64,000 bases of DNA from Alistipes sp. (GTDB lineage Bacteria; Bacteroidota; Bacteroidia; Bacteroidales; Rikenellaceae), in NCBI GenBank assembly GCA_017451685.1, contig JAFTNV010000031.1, forward strand, positions 62,001 through 126,000, read 5' to 3'. Positions within the stretch are counted from its first letter, which is position 1; each line of letters begins with the position of its first letter. The notes below the pieces were generated by a model. It did not search any database. It saw nothing but the letters and a program-made list of their open reading frames with translations, and was not told the DNA's origin. The translations under genes were made by a program, and so were the position numbers. Below, in pieces: positions 9,045-18,294 of this stretch.

Positions 9045-10472
9045 CTATATCTGCTTGCGCATACGCGCTACGGGGATGTCGAGCATCTCGCGGTACTTGG
9101 CAACCGTGCGGCGCGCGATGCGGTAGCCCTTATCGTTGAGGATGTCCATAAGGTTCTCGTCTGTGAGCGGATGGCGCTTATCTTCGGTGTCGATGCACTC
9201 CTGAAGTATGGTCTTAATCTCGTGGCTCGACACCTCCTCGCCCGACGATGTCTGCATACCCTCGGAGAAGAGCGACTTCAACAATATTATGCCGAAGGGG
9301 GTTTGTATGTATTTGCTATTCACCACGCGCGAGATCGTCGACACATCGAGGCCCGTACGGTCGGCTATGTCCTTAAGTATCATCGGGCGCAGCTTGCTCT
9401 TGTCGCCATCGACGAAGTACTCACGTTGGAAGTCCAAGATCGTCTGCATCGTGCGCATAAGGGTGTCGTGGCGCTGCTTGATGGCCGAGATAAACCACTT
9501 GGCCGAGTCTATCTTCGACTTCACAAACTGCACAGCCTCCCTGTCCTCGGCCTTCACCGTGCCGTCGGGAGCAACCATATCGCGCATCATATCGCGGTAG
9601 CGACGCGAGATGCGCACCTCGGGGATGCCCGCCGAGTTGAGCTGTAGGCGCATATTGCCGTCGGTGGTGTCGAGCAGAAAGTCAGGTGTGATATAAGGTG
9701 TAGCATCAATGCCACCCTCGGTATATAGATTTCCGGGCTTGGGCGATAGTGTGCGTATATACTCTATAGCCTCGCGGAAGGCCTCCTCGGTAACGCCGAG
9801 ACGCGCAATAAGTTTCTCGTAGTGCTTCTTGGCGAAAGCCTCGAAGTGACTGTTTATAATCTTGTGCGCCAGGCGCTTAGCGGGGCTGTCGAGCTGCTGT
9901 CGATGCATCTGCAATAGCAGGCACTCCTGCAACGAGCGGGCGCCGATGCCCGCGGGCTCGAGCTCGTGGACGATGGCGAGGATGCGCTCAAGCTCCTCGA
10001 CTGACACCTCCATACCGCGCGTGAAGGCGAGGTCGTCCGAGAGCGAGTTCATATCGCGGCGCAGGTAGCCATCGTCGTCGATGCTGCCGACGATATATGC
10101 GGCGATAACGAGCTCCTCCTCCGTGAGCGAGCGGAAGCGTAGCTGCTCGATGAGCGACTCGCCGAGCGAGCGACCCTCGGTGATATATACCGGGCGCTGC
10201 TTGTCGTCCTTCGAGAAGTTGTTCACGCGCGCCTTATACGAAGGGGTGTCGTCCTCCTTGCCGATATACTCCTCGACGGATATCTTCTCGGGAGCGTCGC
10301 CCTCCTCGCTCTTAGTGTCGGCATCCTCCTCCAACACGATGTTCTCCTCGATCTCACGCTTGATGCGCTCCTCGAGCTGCATCGTGGGCAGCTCTAAGAG
10401 CTTTATCATCTGTATCTGCTGCGGCGAGATCTTGGTTTGCAGCGAAATGGTCTGTTGAAGTCTGTTTGCCAT
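9045..10472 (-). CDS. rpoN: RNA polymerase sigma-54 factor
   Basis: Alternative sigma factor that needs AAA+ activators and reads -24/-12 promoters. The N-terminal region I is Gln/Leu-rich (residues 5-46), followed by an acidic region II, the core-binding region, and the DNA-binding domain. The RpoN box is seen near the C-terminus as ARRTVAKYRE (about 456-465). At 475 aa it is full length. It lies 65 bp after asnS but a good terminator intervenes, so it probably has its own promoter. No convincing -24/-12 site or activator gene was seen in this window. Confidence 0.96.
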   Translation of the reverse strand: MANRLQQTISLQTKISPQQIQMIKLLELPTMQLEERIKREIEENIVLEEDADTKSEEGDAPEKISVEEYIGKEDDTPSYKARVNNFSKDDKQRPVYITEGRSLGESLIEQLRFRSLTEEELVIAAYIVGSIDDDGYLRRDMNSLSDDLAFTRGMEVSVEELERILAIVHELEPAGIGARSLQECLLLQMHRQQLDSPAKRLAHKIINSHFEAFAKKHYEKLIARLGVTEEAFREAIEYIRTLSPKPGNLYTEGGIDATPYITPDFLLDTTDGNMRLQLNSAGIPEVRISRRYRDMMRDMVAPDGTVKAEDREAVQFVKSKIDSAKWFISAIKQRHDTLMRTMQTILDFQREYFVDGDKSKLRPMILKDIADRTGLDVSTISRVVNSKYIQTPFGIILLKSLFSEGMQTSSGEEVSSHEIKTILQECIDTEDKRHPLTDENLMDILNDKGYRIARRTVAKYREMLDIPVARMRKQI

Positions 10473-10489
10473 ACACTCTTATCGTTAGT

Positions 10490-10526
10490 AAAAAAATGCG
10501 AACGTCGGACGAGCCGTTGTTCGCAT
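10490..10526 (-). terminator. Intrinsic terminator of asnS
   Basis: On the minus strand, ATGCGAAC (10526-10519) and GTTCGCAT (10503-10496) form a stem over a 15-nt partly paired loop, followed at once by a run of T (10495-10490). It sits between the asnS stop and the rpoN start. Confidence 0.8.
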
Positions 10527-10537
10527 TTCGGGATGGT

Positions 10538-11926
10538 TTAGAACTCGGCGTTCTTCGGCGTGCGCGGGAAGGGGATGACATCGCGGATGTTGCCCATGCC
10601 CGTAACGAAGAGGAGTAGACGCTCAAAGCCCAAGCCAAAGCCCGAGTGAGGTGCCGAACCCCAACGACGTGTGTCGAGGTACCACCACAGCTCCTTACGG
10701 CTCATACCTAACTCGTCAACTCTTGCACAAAGCTTGCCAAAGTCGGCCTCACGCTCCGAGCCACCGATGATTTCGCCAATCTGGGGGAACAATACGTCCA
10801 TAGCACGCACGGTCTTGCCGTCGTCGTTCTGCTTCATATAGAAGGCCTTGATCTCCTTCGGGTAGTTGATGAGGATCACGGGGCGCTTGAAGTGCTCCTC
10901 TACGAGGTAGCGCTCGTGCTCCGACTGAAGGTCGCAACCCCAGTCGCAGGGGAACTCGAACTTCTTGCCCGAGGCCTTCAATATCTCGATACCCTCGGTG
11001 TAGTCGAGGCGTACGAAGTCGTTGTCGAGGACAAACTGCAGGCGCTCCAAGAGGCCCTTGTCCCACATCTTATTCATAAACTCGAGGTCCTCACGGCAGT
11101 TATCCAACGCATAGCGTATGAGGTACTTAAGGAAGTCCTCAGCAAGATCCATGTCGTCCTGAAGCTCGTAGAACGCCATCTCGGGCTCTATCATCCAGAA
11201 CTCGGCCAAGTGGCGCGGCGTGTTAGAGTTCTCGGCACGGAATGTGGGGCCAAAGGTGTAGATCTGACCAAGTGCCAAGGCACCAAGCTCACCCTCGAGC
11301 TGTCCCGATACGGTGAGGCTGCAGGGCTTGCCGAAGAAGTCCTGAGTATAGTCTACGGTGCCATCCTCGTTGCGCGGAGGATTCTGCATATCGAGTGTCG
11401 AGACGTTGAACATAGCACCCGCACCCTCACAATCCGAGGCCGTAATCAGCGGTGTATGCAAATAGTAGAAGCCCTTGTCGTTGAAGTACTTATGTATGGC
11501 GTATGCCATAGCGTGGCGGATACGCAACACAGCACCGAAGGTGTTCGTTCGGGGACGAAGGTAGGCGATGTCGCGCAAGAACTCCAGCGTGTGACCCTTC
11601 TTCTGCAAGGGGTATGTCTCGGGGTCGGCAGTACCATAAATCTCGATCTTCTCGGCCTGCACCTCTACGCCCTGACCTGCGCCGAGCGACTGCACGAGCT
11701 TACCGTCTACGCGCAAGCAGGCACCCGTAGTCACGGTCTTAAGCTCCGCCTCGTCGATCTTGGCGAAGTCCACAACAACCTGAATGTTAGCCACCGACGA
11801 GCCATCGTTGAGCGCGATGAACGCCACGTTTTTGTTGCTACGCTTCGTGCGCACCCAGCCCTTAACGGTGATATCTCTGCCGTCACCCTCCATCTTGAGT
11901 ATCTCGGCAATTCTTGTAAGTTTCAT
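10538..11926 (-). CDS. asnS: Asparaginyl-tRNA synthetase
   Basis: Class IIb aminoacyl-tRNA synthetase charging tRNA-Asn. The N-terminal OB-fold anticodon-binding domain (about residues 1-110, with VKGWVRTKR) is followed by the class II core: motif 2 FRAE and motif 3 GFGLGFERL near the C-terminus. I chose the ATG at 11926 ([10 protein letters not shown]), giving 462 aa, since an upstream in-frame ATG adds 20 low-complexity residues. It is divergent from the GH2-like gene. Confidence 0.96.
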   Translation of the reverse strand: MKLTRIAEILKMEGDGRDITVKGWVRTKRSNKNVAFIALNDGSSVANIQVVVDFAKIDEAELKTVTTGACLRVDGKLVQSLGAGQGVEVQAEKIEIYGTADPETYPLQKKGHTLEFLRDIAYLRPRTNTFGAVLRIRHAMAYAIHKYFNDKGFYYLHTPLITASDCEGAGAMFNVSTLDMQNPPRNEDGTVDYTQDFFGKPCSLTVSGQLEGELGALALGQIYTFGPTFRAENSNTPRHLAEFWMIEPEMAFYELQDDMDLAEDFLKYLIRYALDNCREDLEFMNKMWDKGLLERLQFVLDNDFVRLDYTEGIEILKASGKKFEFPCDWGCDLQSEHERYLVEEHFKRPVILINYPKEIKAFYMKQNDDGKTVRAMDVLFPQIGEIIGGSEREADFGKLCARVDELGMSRKELWWYLDTRRWGSAPHSGFGLGFERLLLFVTGMGNIRDVIPFPRTPKNAEF

Positions 11927-12034
11927 AAGTAGTATATTATTTATTTCGTTTGTTTCGTTTGTTGGTATAACGCCATAGTAGGCCACAAAATTACTAATTT
12001 TTTTGCAAACGATTGCCGTCTTGTCACTTTTTTA

Positions 12035-12042
12035 TACCTTTG
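12035..12042 (+). promoter_or_regulatory. Probable -7 element of the GH2-like/rlmH unit
   Basis: TACCTTTG fits TAnnTTTG and lies 16 bp before the ATG at 12058. ATTG at 12012-12015, 19 bp upstream, is a one-mismatch -33 element. Confidence 0.55.
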
Positions 12043-12057
12043 TGCTAAATTAAAACT

Positions 12058-13389
12058 ATGAAAAGAGTCCTCTTATATACCTTTTTGCTCCTCGGCGTGG
12101 CTATTTTCGCGGCCGAAGAGCTTGCAGCACAGGCACGCATAGCACGCTCGGAGTTCATATGTTACGATAAGCGTGAGGATGCCAAGCGCGACATACGCAC
12201 GGGCATAGACAAGTATATCGCGCTGAAGCCCACGCTTCAGTTCGAGACCGCAGAGGGTAGCGTGCGCGCCGTCTACGAGCAGGCCTTCGAGGTGCCCGCA
12301 GCGTGGAACGATTATAACGCCTACCTGCATGTCGAGAGCGTGGGTGCCGACTACACCGTGTTTATCAATGGCAAGCTGATAACGGCCCCTATAGACCAAT
12401 TTACGCCTACCGACTTCTACATCTCGCCATACCTCGACCAGGGCGAGAATACCGTGGCTGTGGTCATCGTCGACGAGGCCTATATGTCGCTCTTGGACGA
12501 GGCTCTTACGGAGGCTAAGCGCGAGCAGTTTGCTAACTGCTACATCTTCGCACAGCGCCGCCTTGCCGTCTACGACTTCAACGTGCGTATGCTGCCCGAC
12601 TCGCTCGACCGCTTTGCCCAACTATACCTCGATGTCACGGTCGATAACTCCTTCTCTACCACGGAGGTTATAGAGGTGGGCTACGACATCTACGACCCTG
12701 CGGGCAAGCTTATGGAGTATAGCGTTAACGACCTCACGTTGGAGGGATTTACACGCGACACGCTATCCTTCCACCCCTACATATACCACTCCAATCCCAA
12801 CCGCTGGTCGGCAGAGAATCCCAAGCTCTACCCCCTCACGCTCTATGTCAAGCGTAGCGGCATCCTCTGGGAGTATATACCTCTGAATGTGGGCTTCGCG
12901 GAGTATGGCTATAACGATGCGGGCGAGATTACCCTCTTCGACAAGCCTCTAAAACTAAACAAGAGCAACTATAACGCTGCGGCCGATAGCGCCACCACCG
13001 AGCGCGAGATTAGGGCGCTCAAGGCTAAGGGCATCAACTGCCTCGTGCCGAGCTATCCGCAGCCCAAGTGGTTCTACGCCCTATGCGACAGGGTGGGCAT
13101 GTATGTCATAGATACGGCAGCCATCTCGTCGCCCACGGATGCCTCAAACCGCGATGTTGATGGCACACCGGCAAATGCCCCCTGGCTCGAGGATGACTAC
13201 CTGCGTCGCGTGGAGACGATGTATCGCCGTGCGCAAAACCATGTTTCGATCATAGCCTTCAGCCTCGGTAACGGCTGCTCGGGCAACGGCTATAACATGT
13301 ACCGCGCCTATGAGCTGTTGAAGTCGTTTGGCGATACGCGCGCCATAATATACGATGGTGCCGAGGGCGAGTGGAACACAGACCTATAA
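12058..13389 (+). CDS. Secreted GH2-like protein lacking catalytic Glu (probable pseudoenzyme)
   Basis: Resembles the N-terminal two-thirds of family 2 glycoside hydrolases such as beta-galactosidase. A signal peptide ends near AAQA (residues 1-25). A jelly-roll sugar-binding-like domain (about 50-150) and an Ig-like domain follow (about 180-290, with NPNRWSAENPKLYPLTL), then the start of the TIM barrel. In active enzymes the acid/base Glu follows SLGN; here the motif reads FSLGNGCSGNG, with Gly406 at that position, and the protein ends at 443 aa, before the nucleophile Glu. No frameshift or lost domain downstream was seen, since rlmH starts 9 bp later. It is an inactive, perhaps sugar-binding, relative. 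Codon use matches neighbours, so it looks maintained. Confidence 0.65.
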   Translation: MKRVLLYTFLLLGVAIFAAEELAAQARIARSEFICYDKREDAKRDIRTGIDKYIALKPTLQFETAEGSVRAVYEQAFEVPAAWNDYNAYLHVESVGADYTVFINGKLITAPIDQFTPTDFYISPYLDQGENTVAVVIVDEAYMSLLDEALTEAKREQFANCYIFAQRRLAVYDFNVRMLPDSLDRFAQLYLDVTVDNSFSTTEVIEVGYDIYDPAGKLMEYSVNDLTLEGFTRDTLSFHPYIYHSNPNRWSAENPKLYPLTLYVKRSGILWEYIPLNVGFAEYGYNDAGEITLFDKPLKLNKSNYNAAADSATTEREIRALKAKGINCLVPSYPQPKWFYALCDRVGMYVIDTAAISSPTDASNRDVDGTPANAPWLEDDYLRRVETMYRRAQNHVSIIAFSLGNGCSGNGYNMYRAYELLKSFGDTRAIIYDGAEGEWNTDL

Positions 13390-13397
13390 CGTAGACT

Positions 13398-13871
13398 ATG
13401 AATATCGAGTTGATTGTTGTCGGCAAGACCGACATGAAGGAGGTTGAGGCGCTTGTTACGATGTACTCTAAGCGCCTAAACCACTATGTGCGCTTTGCCA
13501 TTACGACAATTGCCGATGTGCGTAATACGAAGAAGCTATCCGAGGGCGAGCAGAAGCGCCTCGAGGGTGAGGCTATACTACGCCTCCTCACCCCTGCCGA
13601 CTATGTCATGCTCCTCGACGAGCACGGCGCCGAGTTGCGCTCCATAGAGTTTGCCGACCTCGTCGAGAAGCGCATGTCTGCCGGCATCAAACGCCTCGTC
13701 TTCGTCATCGGTGGCCCCTATGGCTTCTCCGAGGCTGTCTATGCCCGCGCCAATGGTAAGCTCTCCCTCTCCAAGATGACCTTCTCGCACCAGATTGTGC
13801 GTGCCATCTTTCTCGAGCAGCTCTACCGCGCATTTACCATTCTTAAGAACGAACCCTACCACCACGAATAG
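13398..13871 (+). CDS. rlmH: 23S rRNA (pseudouridine1915-N3)-methyltransferase
   Basis: SPOUT-class methyltransferase acting on helix 69 of assembled 70S ribosomes. The 157-aa protein carries the knotted SAM-binding site (VIGGPYGFS, about residues 103-111), the LSKMTFSHQ segment and the C-terminal EQLYRAFTILKNEPYHHE-type ending diagnostic of the family. It lies 9 bp after the GH2-like gene and is probably co-transcribed with it, an arrangement without an obvious functional link. Confidence 0.97.
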   Translation: MNIELIVVGKTDMKEVEALVTMYSKRLNHYVRFAITTIADVRNTKKLSEGEQKRLEGEAILRLLTPADYVMLLDEHGAELRSIEFADLVEKRMSAGIKRLVFVIGGPYGFSEAVYARANGKLSLSKMTFSHQIVRAIFLEQLYRAFTILKNEPYHHE

Positions 13872-13873
13872 TT

Positions 13874-14015
13874 CTTTGTTGTGATAAGGCAGCATCTACT
13901 GCCGCTAACAAAAAGTGCCGTCAATGGGCTGTACGTATAAGTACTATCCCATCGACGGCATTTTGCCGAGCGTTGTATCTGCTGCCTTCTGACAACAAAG
14001 AGGTTGTTATCAGAA
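13874..14015. repeat. Long palindromic element A in the rlmH/phoR convergent spacer
   Basis: Outer arms at 13874-13897 and 13977-14000 match at about 18 of 24 positions. The inner core stem is TGCCGTC (13916-13922) with GACGGCA (13954-13960), then ATGGG/CCCAT and GTAC/GTAC around a 6-nt tip. The right side can also form a competing hairpin, CTTCTGA...TCAGAAG (13986-14015). The core, read on the minus strand, is ATGGGATAGTAC-N6-GTACAGCCCA, shared with the element at 57917-58047. It may serve as a terminator for both rlmH and phoR. Confidence 0.75.
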
Positions 14016-14040
14016 GCCAGCCTCTACGCGGCATCACGGC

Positions 14041-15321
14041 CTACTGTATGTTGTGTTTGCTTAGGGTGAAATCAAACCTCAGTCCGCTATTCGGACGATT
14101 GGTGACGGTGATGGTGCCGCCGTGAAACTGAACGGCGTGTTTTACGATGGCAAGACCAAGACCCGTGCCACCCTTTTGGCGGGAGCGACCCTTGTCCACT
14201 CGATAGAATCGCTCAAAGAGGTGGGGTAGCTGCTCGGGTTCTACGCCCTTGCCGTCATCCTCAAAGCGTATGCGGCACATCCTATCGTTATTGTCGAGTA
14301 GCGATATATAGATGTTCCTACCCTCGGAGTAGGCAATGGCATTCTCGGTAAAATTGCGGAAAATGGAGCCAAGCAACGAGGGGTTGCCTTCGACGATAAC
14401 ATCATCGTTAAAGTCTAAGTGCAGTGTCAAGTGCTCATCTTCGGGTAACATCTCCAACTCCTCGGCAACCTCATCTATTATCTCGTTGATTACCACCCTT
14501 TCGCGGTTAATAAGTGCGCTCCCATCCTCCATGCGGGTAATAAGCGACACGTCGTTAAGCAGTCGGCGAAGGCGGTCGTTATGGGCATAGCATCGCTCAA
14601 TAAGCTCCTGGCGCTTCTCCTCGCTGAGGTTGATGCCCGAGAGTAGTGTCTCGAGGCATACCTGAATAGATGCTACGGGGGTTTTCAGCTCGTGGTTTAT
14701 GTTGTTTGTGAGTTGTCGTTTAAGGCGATTGCGCTCCTGCTCCGCCTCGTAGCGATTGACGCGCTCGATATCCTTGCCGAGTCGGCGAGTGGTAAAGTAT
14801 GCCACCACACTCATTATAAGTGTGATTGAAATCATCACAACCAGGAATGACCAATCCGCTTCAAGTAGGTCTTGCAAGGTGCTGGAATATGGAATGGCTG
14901 TACGGACAATAACTCGCTCGCCTCGTGTTGCAGAGTAAAAGTATTCTCGTCCATCACTTGTGGATTGTCGGCTGATGTTATACCCCTCGCCCCTTGCCAA
15001 CGCATCTGCCACCTCGGGGCGACGTCGGTGGTTATCGAGCGAATCGAGCGGTATAGCGTTGTCGTAAACCACAGCGCCCGACAGAGCGATAATTGATATT
15101 CGCAGCTGATCAAAAGGTTTGTCGTGTGTTGCGATATAATCCTCATACGGTAGCCCCTCCTCTACGGTGTCAAGCAAATGGCGGTTGTATTGTTGCAGTT
15201 GTGCATTCAGGAACTCCGATTTATACTCCTTCTCTCTGATATATTGAAATCCAACAAAGCATAGCACCATAGCCCACGAGAAGGCGATGAGCTGCAAAAA
15301 GAGTCGCTTGTGATATGACAT
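14041..15321 (-). CDS. phoR: Phosphate regulon sensor histidine kinase PhoR
   Basis: Membrane histidine kinase that senses phosphate status and phosphorylates PhoB. From the ATG at 15321 (426 aa), a first transmembrane helix (about 6-26) and a periplasmic loop of about 110 residues lead to a second helix (about 145-165). The HisKA domain has NNINHELKTPVAS with the phosphorylated His, and the HATPase domain has an N-box (NFTENAIAYSEG), G1 (DDGKGVEPEQL) and G2 (GGTGLGLAIVKH). The stop of phoB is 1 bp upstream, so the two are coupled. Naming as PhoR rather than a generic kinase rests on the adjacent pst operon. Confidence 0.88.
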   Translation of the reverse strand: MSYHKRLFLQLIAFSWAMVLCFVGFQYIREKEYKSEFLNAQLQQYNRHLLDTVEEGLPYEDYIATHDKPFDQLRISIIALSGAVVYDNAIPLDSLDNHRRRPEVADALARGEGYNISRQSTSDGREYFYSATRGERVIVRTAIPYSSTLQDLLEADWSFLVVMISITLIMSVVAYFTTRRLGKDIERVNRYEAEQERNRLKRQLTNNINHELKTPVASIQVCLETLLSGINLSEEKRQELIERCYAHNDRLRRLLNDVSLITRMEDGSALINRERVVINEIIDEVAEELEMLPEDEHLTLHLDFNDDVIVEGNPSLLGSIFRNFTENAIAYSEGRNIYISLLDNNDRMCRIRFEDDGKGVEPEQLPHLFERFYRVDKGRSRQKGGTGLGLAIVKHAVQFHGGTITVTNRPNSGLRFDFTLSKHNIQ

Positions 15322-15322
15322 T

Positions 15323-16024
15323 TTAATCTCGGAAGCCATAGCCAAAGCCTGAACGGGTAACGATATAGGAGCCGTATGCTCCAATCTTGGAGCGTACGCG
15401 CGTGATATTGACATCTATGGTGCGGTCAAGCACAACAACCTCGTCGCTCCACACTCTGTTTAATATCTGTTCGCGAGAACATATCTTGCCTCGATGTTGA
15501 ATCAAGTAGGCGAGCAACTCGAACTCTTTGCGTGCCAATCGAACCTCCTCACCATCGACCGTGCAACGCTTAAACTCCAAATCGAGACATAGCCCCTCAA
15601 CAACCAATCTGTTAGGCTTCTCGCTCGGGGTGTTCCCCGTGTTCTTATGGCTTGCCGTACGGCGCAGAACACTCTTCACGCGGGCAATGACATTGCGCAC
15701 GGTGTAGGGCTTCATAATATAATCGTCGGCGCCGAGGTTAAGCCCCATAATCATGTCGTCCTCCGTGTCGCGTGCCGTGCAGAATATGATGGGAATGTCG
15801 GCTGTGGCGACATCGCTTTTAAGCATCTTGGCCATCTTGATACCGCTTATCTCGCCCATCATTATATCGAGCAGGATTAGCGAATACCCCTTCAGATTAT
15901 AGCCCAATGCCTGCTCGGCACTGAATGCAGTGTCGACATCATACCCCTCATTCTCGAGATTTAGTTTCAGCACCTCACATAGGGTCTCCTCGTCATCTAC
16001 GATCAATATACGATTTGCTGCCAT
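15323..16024 (-). CDS. phoB: Phosphate regulon response regulator PhoB
   Basis: OmpR-family DNA-binding response regulator, 233 aa. The receiver domain (residues 5-118) contains the acidic pair DDEE, the phosphoacceptor Asp in LILLDIMM and the conserved Lys in MKPYTV. The C-terminal winged helix (about 140-230) includes LARKEFELLAYLIQHRGKICSREQ-type sequence and VDVNITRVRSKIG-type recognition helix features. It is divergently transcribed from the porin-pst operon across a 189-bp spacer, the usual arrangement for a regulator acting on that operon and on itself. Confidence 0.9.
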   Translation of the reverse strand: MAANRILIVDDEETLCEVLKLNLENEGYDVDTAFSAEQALGYNLKGYSLILLDIMMGEISGIKMAKMLKSDVATADIPIIFCTARDTEDDMIMGLNLGADDYIMKPYTVRNVIARVKSVLRRTASHKNTGNTPSEKPNRLVVEGLCLDLEFKRCTVDGEEVRLARKEFELLAYLIQHRGKICSREQILNRVWSDEVVVLDRTIDVNITRVRSKIGAYGSYIVTRSGFGYGFRD

Positions 16025-16047
16025 ATACCTATAATATAATCACTTCG

Positions 16048-16055
16048 CAAAAGTA
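16048..16055 (-). promoter_or_regulatory. Probable -7 element of phoB-phoR
   Basis: TACTTTTG on the minus strand (16055-16048) matches TAnnTTTG and lies 23 bp upstream of the phoB ATG. No TTTG occurs at -33, as in activator-dependent promoters. The same octamer drives the divergent pst side. Confidence 0.5.
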
Positions 16056-16150
16056 TGGAGATTTTGTTTAATGTGAACTGCCCAAACCGAGATTTAATAA
16101 AAATGTAATATTTTGCTTATGGTGAGCATTTCACGAAAGCCTAATTTTTT

Positions 16151-16185
16151 TGAAACATTTATGAAATCTATTGCCGATACTTTTG
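16151..16185 (+). promoter_or_regulatory. Probable Pho operator and promoter of the porin-pst operon
   Basis: Two adjacent 11-bp direct repeats, TGAAACATTTA (16151-16161) and TGAAATCTATT (16162-16172), occupy the place of the -33 element, 5 bp before TACTTTTG (16178-16185). PhoB-type regulators bind 11-bp direct repeats next to the -10 region, so this is a plausible PhoB site; that is inference from spacing, not a known consensus for this group. Confidence 0.5.
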
Positions 16186-16213
16186 CTGTGTCAAACTTAA
16201 AGGACAGAAGAAT

Positions 16214-17194
16214 ATGAAGACAAAAGTAATCTTGGCAGGTCTTTTAGCCTGCATCGGTATCACTGCACAGGCGCAGGATGCTAAAACCGAGGAGCCCAAG
16301 GGTAAGGCGATTGTACAGGTGATGGCTAATTTCCACACGGGTTTTGGTGCTGATAACGACAATCGCGGCTTCGAGTTGGAGCGTAGCTATCTCGGCTACG
16401 AATACAACTTTGGCAATGGCCTTTCAGCAAAGGCGGTAATGGATATTGGCAAATCATCAAGCGTAGATGATTATCAGCGCATCGCCTATATCAAAAATGC
16501 TATGGTATCGTGGAAGAGGGGTGGTCTGACGCTCAACGGTGGTCTTATCTCAACCACGCAGTTCAACTTTCAGGAGAAGTTCTGGGGCTATCGCTACATT
16601 ATGAAGTCGTTCCAAGATGAATACAAGTTTGGTAGCAGTGCCGATTTAGGTGTCTCGGTAGCATATAAGTTTGCCGACTGGGTATCGGCCGATGCTATTA
16701 TCGTTAATGGCGAGGGTTACAAGAAGATTCAGATAAATGATGGTCTTAACTACGGCTTAGGTGTAACACTCACACCCGTCAAGGGCCTCCAGATTCGCGT
16801 CTATGGCGGTCTGAACGAGAGTGGCGAGGAGGGCAAGAAGAGCACAGCAAACTTGGCGACATTCATAGGATACAAGCACGATAAGTTCACCGTTGGAGCC
16901 GAGTATAACCATATGTGGAATGCCGCCTACGCCGATGATGCCAACCAGTATGGCTACTCGGTGTTTGCTTCGGCAAAGGTTGCAAAGTTCGCGGATATCT
17001 ATGCTCGCTTCGATGACCTATACTCGAACGACGATTGGAACGTCGCAAAGGATGAGCAGGCAGCAATCATCGGTGCGCAATTCAAACTCGGTAAGTATGT
17101 GAAGATTGCACCTAACTTCAGAATGAGTATGCCAAAGGCAACTGGCGCAAATATTGGTTACTCTGCATATATTAACTGTTATTTCGGATTCTAA
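16214..17194 (+). CDS. Outer-membrane porin-like protein of the phosphate regulon
   Basis: Predicted outer-membrane beta barrel of 326 aa. The signal peptide ends at AQAQ (about residue 21), strands alternate throughout (for example the repeated GxxxY/F pattern), and the chain ends with Phe (CYFGF), as many barrels do. It resembles the OprO/OprP-type phosphate-selective porins found at the head of pst operons in Bacteroidetes. It lies 30 bp before pstS and shares the Pho-type promoter, so its likely job is to let phosphate or polyphosphate into the periplasm. Selectivity is inferred from context only. Confidence 0.75.
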   Translation: MKTKVILAGLLACIGITAQAQDAKTEEPKGKAIVQVMANFHTGFGADNDNRGFELERSYLGYEYNFGNGLSAKAVMDIGKSSSVDDYQRIAYIKNAMVSWKRGGLTLNGGLISTTQFNFQEKFWGYRYIMKSFQDEYKFGSSADLGVSVAYKFADWVSADAIIVNGEGYKKIQINDGLNYGLGVTLTPVKGLQIRVYGGLNESGEEGKKSTANLATFIGYKHDKFTVGAEYNHMWNAAYADDANQYGYSVFASAKVAKFADIYARFDDLYSNDDWNVAKDEQAAIIGAQFKLGKYVKIAPNFRMSMPKATGANIGYSAYINCYFGF

Positions 17195-17224
17195 ACAAGA
17201 TAAACATTTAATAATTAGACAACT

Positions 17225-18286
17225 ATGAAGAAGATTTTTAAGTCAGCCGTGACATTTGCAGTTGCCCTTGCGATGGTTGCTTGTGGCGGTAATGCAAACA
17301 ATGGTGGTCGTGAGCCACAGGAGCTTTCGGGTGCAGGTGCGACATTCCCGCTTCCCTTCTACAATGTAATCTTCGAGCAGTTTGGTCAGCTAAATGGCGA
17401 CCAGGTGGCTTATGGTGGTATCGGCTCTGGTGGCGGTGTTCGCAACTTGCGTGATAAGATTGTAGACTTTGCCGGTAGCGATGCCTTCCTCTCGGATAAG
17501 GAGATGGCCGAGATGGCTCCCGTGGTACATATCCCTACGTGTATGGGTGCCGTGGTTGTGGCCTACAACCTCGATAGTGTCAAGGAGTTGAGACTGTCGG
17601 GCGAGGTTATCGCAGACATCTTTGCCGGTGAGATTAGGATGTGGAACGACGAGCGAATTGCGGCTCTCAATCCCGACGTGAAACTTCCTTCGGAGGCCAT
17701 CATCCCTGTTTATCGTTCTGACGGCTCGGGTACAACCTTCGTGTTCACCGACTACCTTACAAAGGTGAGTCCCGCGTGGGCCTCAAAATATGGCACGGGC
17801 AAATCTGTGAACTTCCCCGTAGGTCAGGCTGCAAAGGGCAACCCCGGCGTGGCAGGTGTGATTAAGCAGACAAAGAATACGATAGGCTACGTCGGCTCGG
17901 AGTACGCCTTTGCGCAGAAGATACCCTATGCCCGCGTTCAGAATCCCAGAGGAGAGTTTGTTCTTCCGACCTCTGCAACAATCTCGGCTGCGGCATCGGG
18001 CGAGATACCGGTTGACACGCGCTGCTCTATTACCAATGCTGATGCTGTGGGCGCATACCCCATCTCGACATTCACATGGATGATTATCTACAAGGAGCAG
18101 AACTACTCTGACCGCACGAAGGAGCAGGCCGAGGCGACACTCGATTTGTTGGAGTATATCCTCTCGGACGAGGCGCAGCACATCACGTTGGAGGTTCATT
18201 ATGCGCCCCTTCCTCCCAAGGCTAAGGAGTTGAGCCTTACGAATCTGAAGACTGTTACGTATGACGGTATCTCGATACTCATATAA
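17225..18286 (+). CDS. pstS: Phosphate ABC transporter substrate-binding lipoprotein
   Basis: Periplasmic high-affinity phosphate receptor, anchored as a lipoprotein (signal peptide ending MVACGG, Cys20). Phosphate-binding loops typical of PstS are seen: GAGATFPLPFY near residue 36, SGGGV near 75, AGSDAFLS near 86, and SDGSGTTFVFTDYL near 165-178. The length of 353 aa is normal. It is the second gene of porin-pstS-pstC-pstA-pstB and is followed after 8 bp by pstC. Confidence 0.95.
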   Translation: MKKIFKSAVTFAVALAMVACGGNANNGGREPQELSGAGATFPLPFYNVIFEQFGQLNGDQVAYGGIGSGGGVRNLRDKIVDFAGSDAFLSDKEMAEMAPVVHIPTCMGAVVVAYNLDSVKELRLSGEVIADIFAGEIRMWNDERIAALNPDVKLPSEAIIPVYRSDGSGTTFVFTDYLTKVSPAWASKYGTGKSVNFPVGQAAKGNPGVAGVIKQTKNTIGYVGSEYAFAQKIPYARVQNPRGEFVLPTSATISAAASGEIPVDTRCSITNADAVGAYPISTFTWMIIYKEQNYSDRTKEQAEATLDLLEYILSDEAQHITLEVHYAPLPPKAKELSLTNLKTVTYDGISILI

Positions 18287-18294
18287 CGGATGCT

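Noticed and set aside
9045..10472. Search for a sigma-54-dependent promoter near rpoN and elsewhere
   Set aside because: No TGGCAC-N5-TTGC-like site with good spacing upstream of any gene was convincing by eye.
10892..11932. 346-codon plus-strand frame inside asnS
   Set aside because: Antisense to an aminoacyl-tRNA synthetase with all class II motifs.
13874..14015. Considered as a tRNA or riboswitch
   Set aside because: No cloverleaf or T-loop consensus, and it lies between two convergent 3' ends where a riboswitch would have no gene to control.
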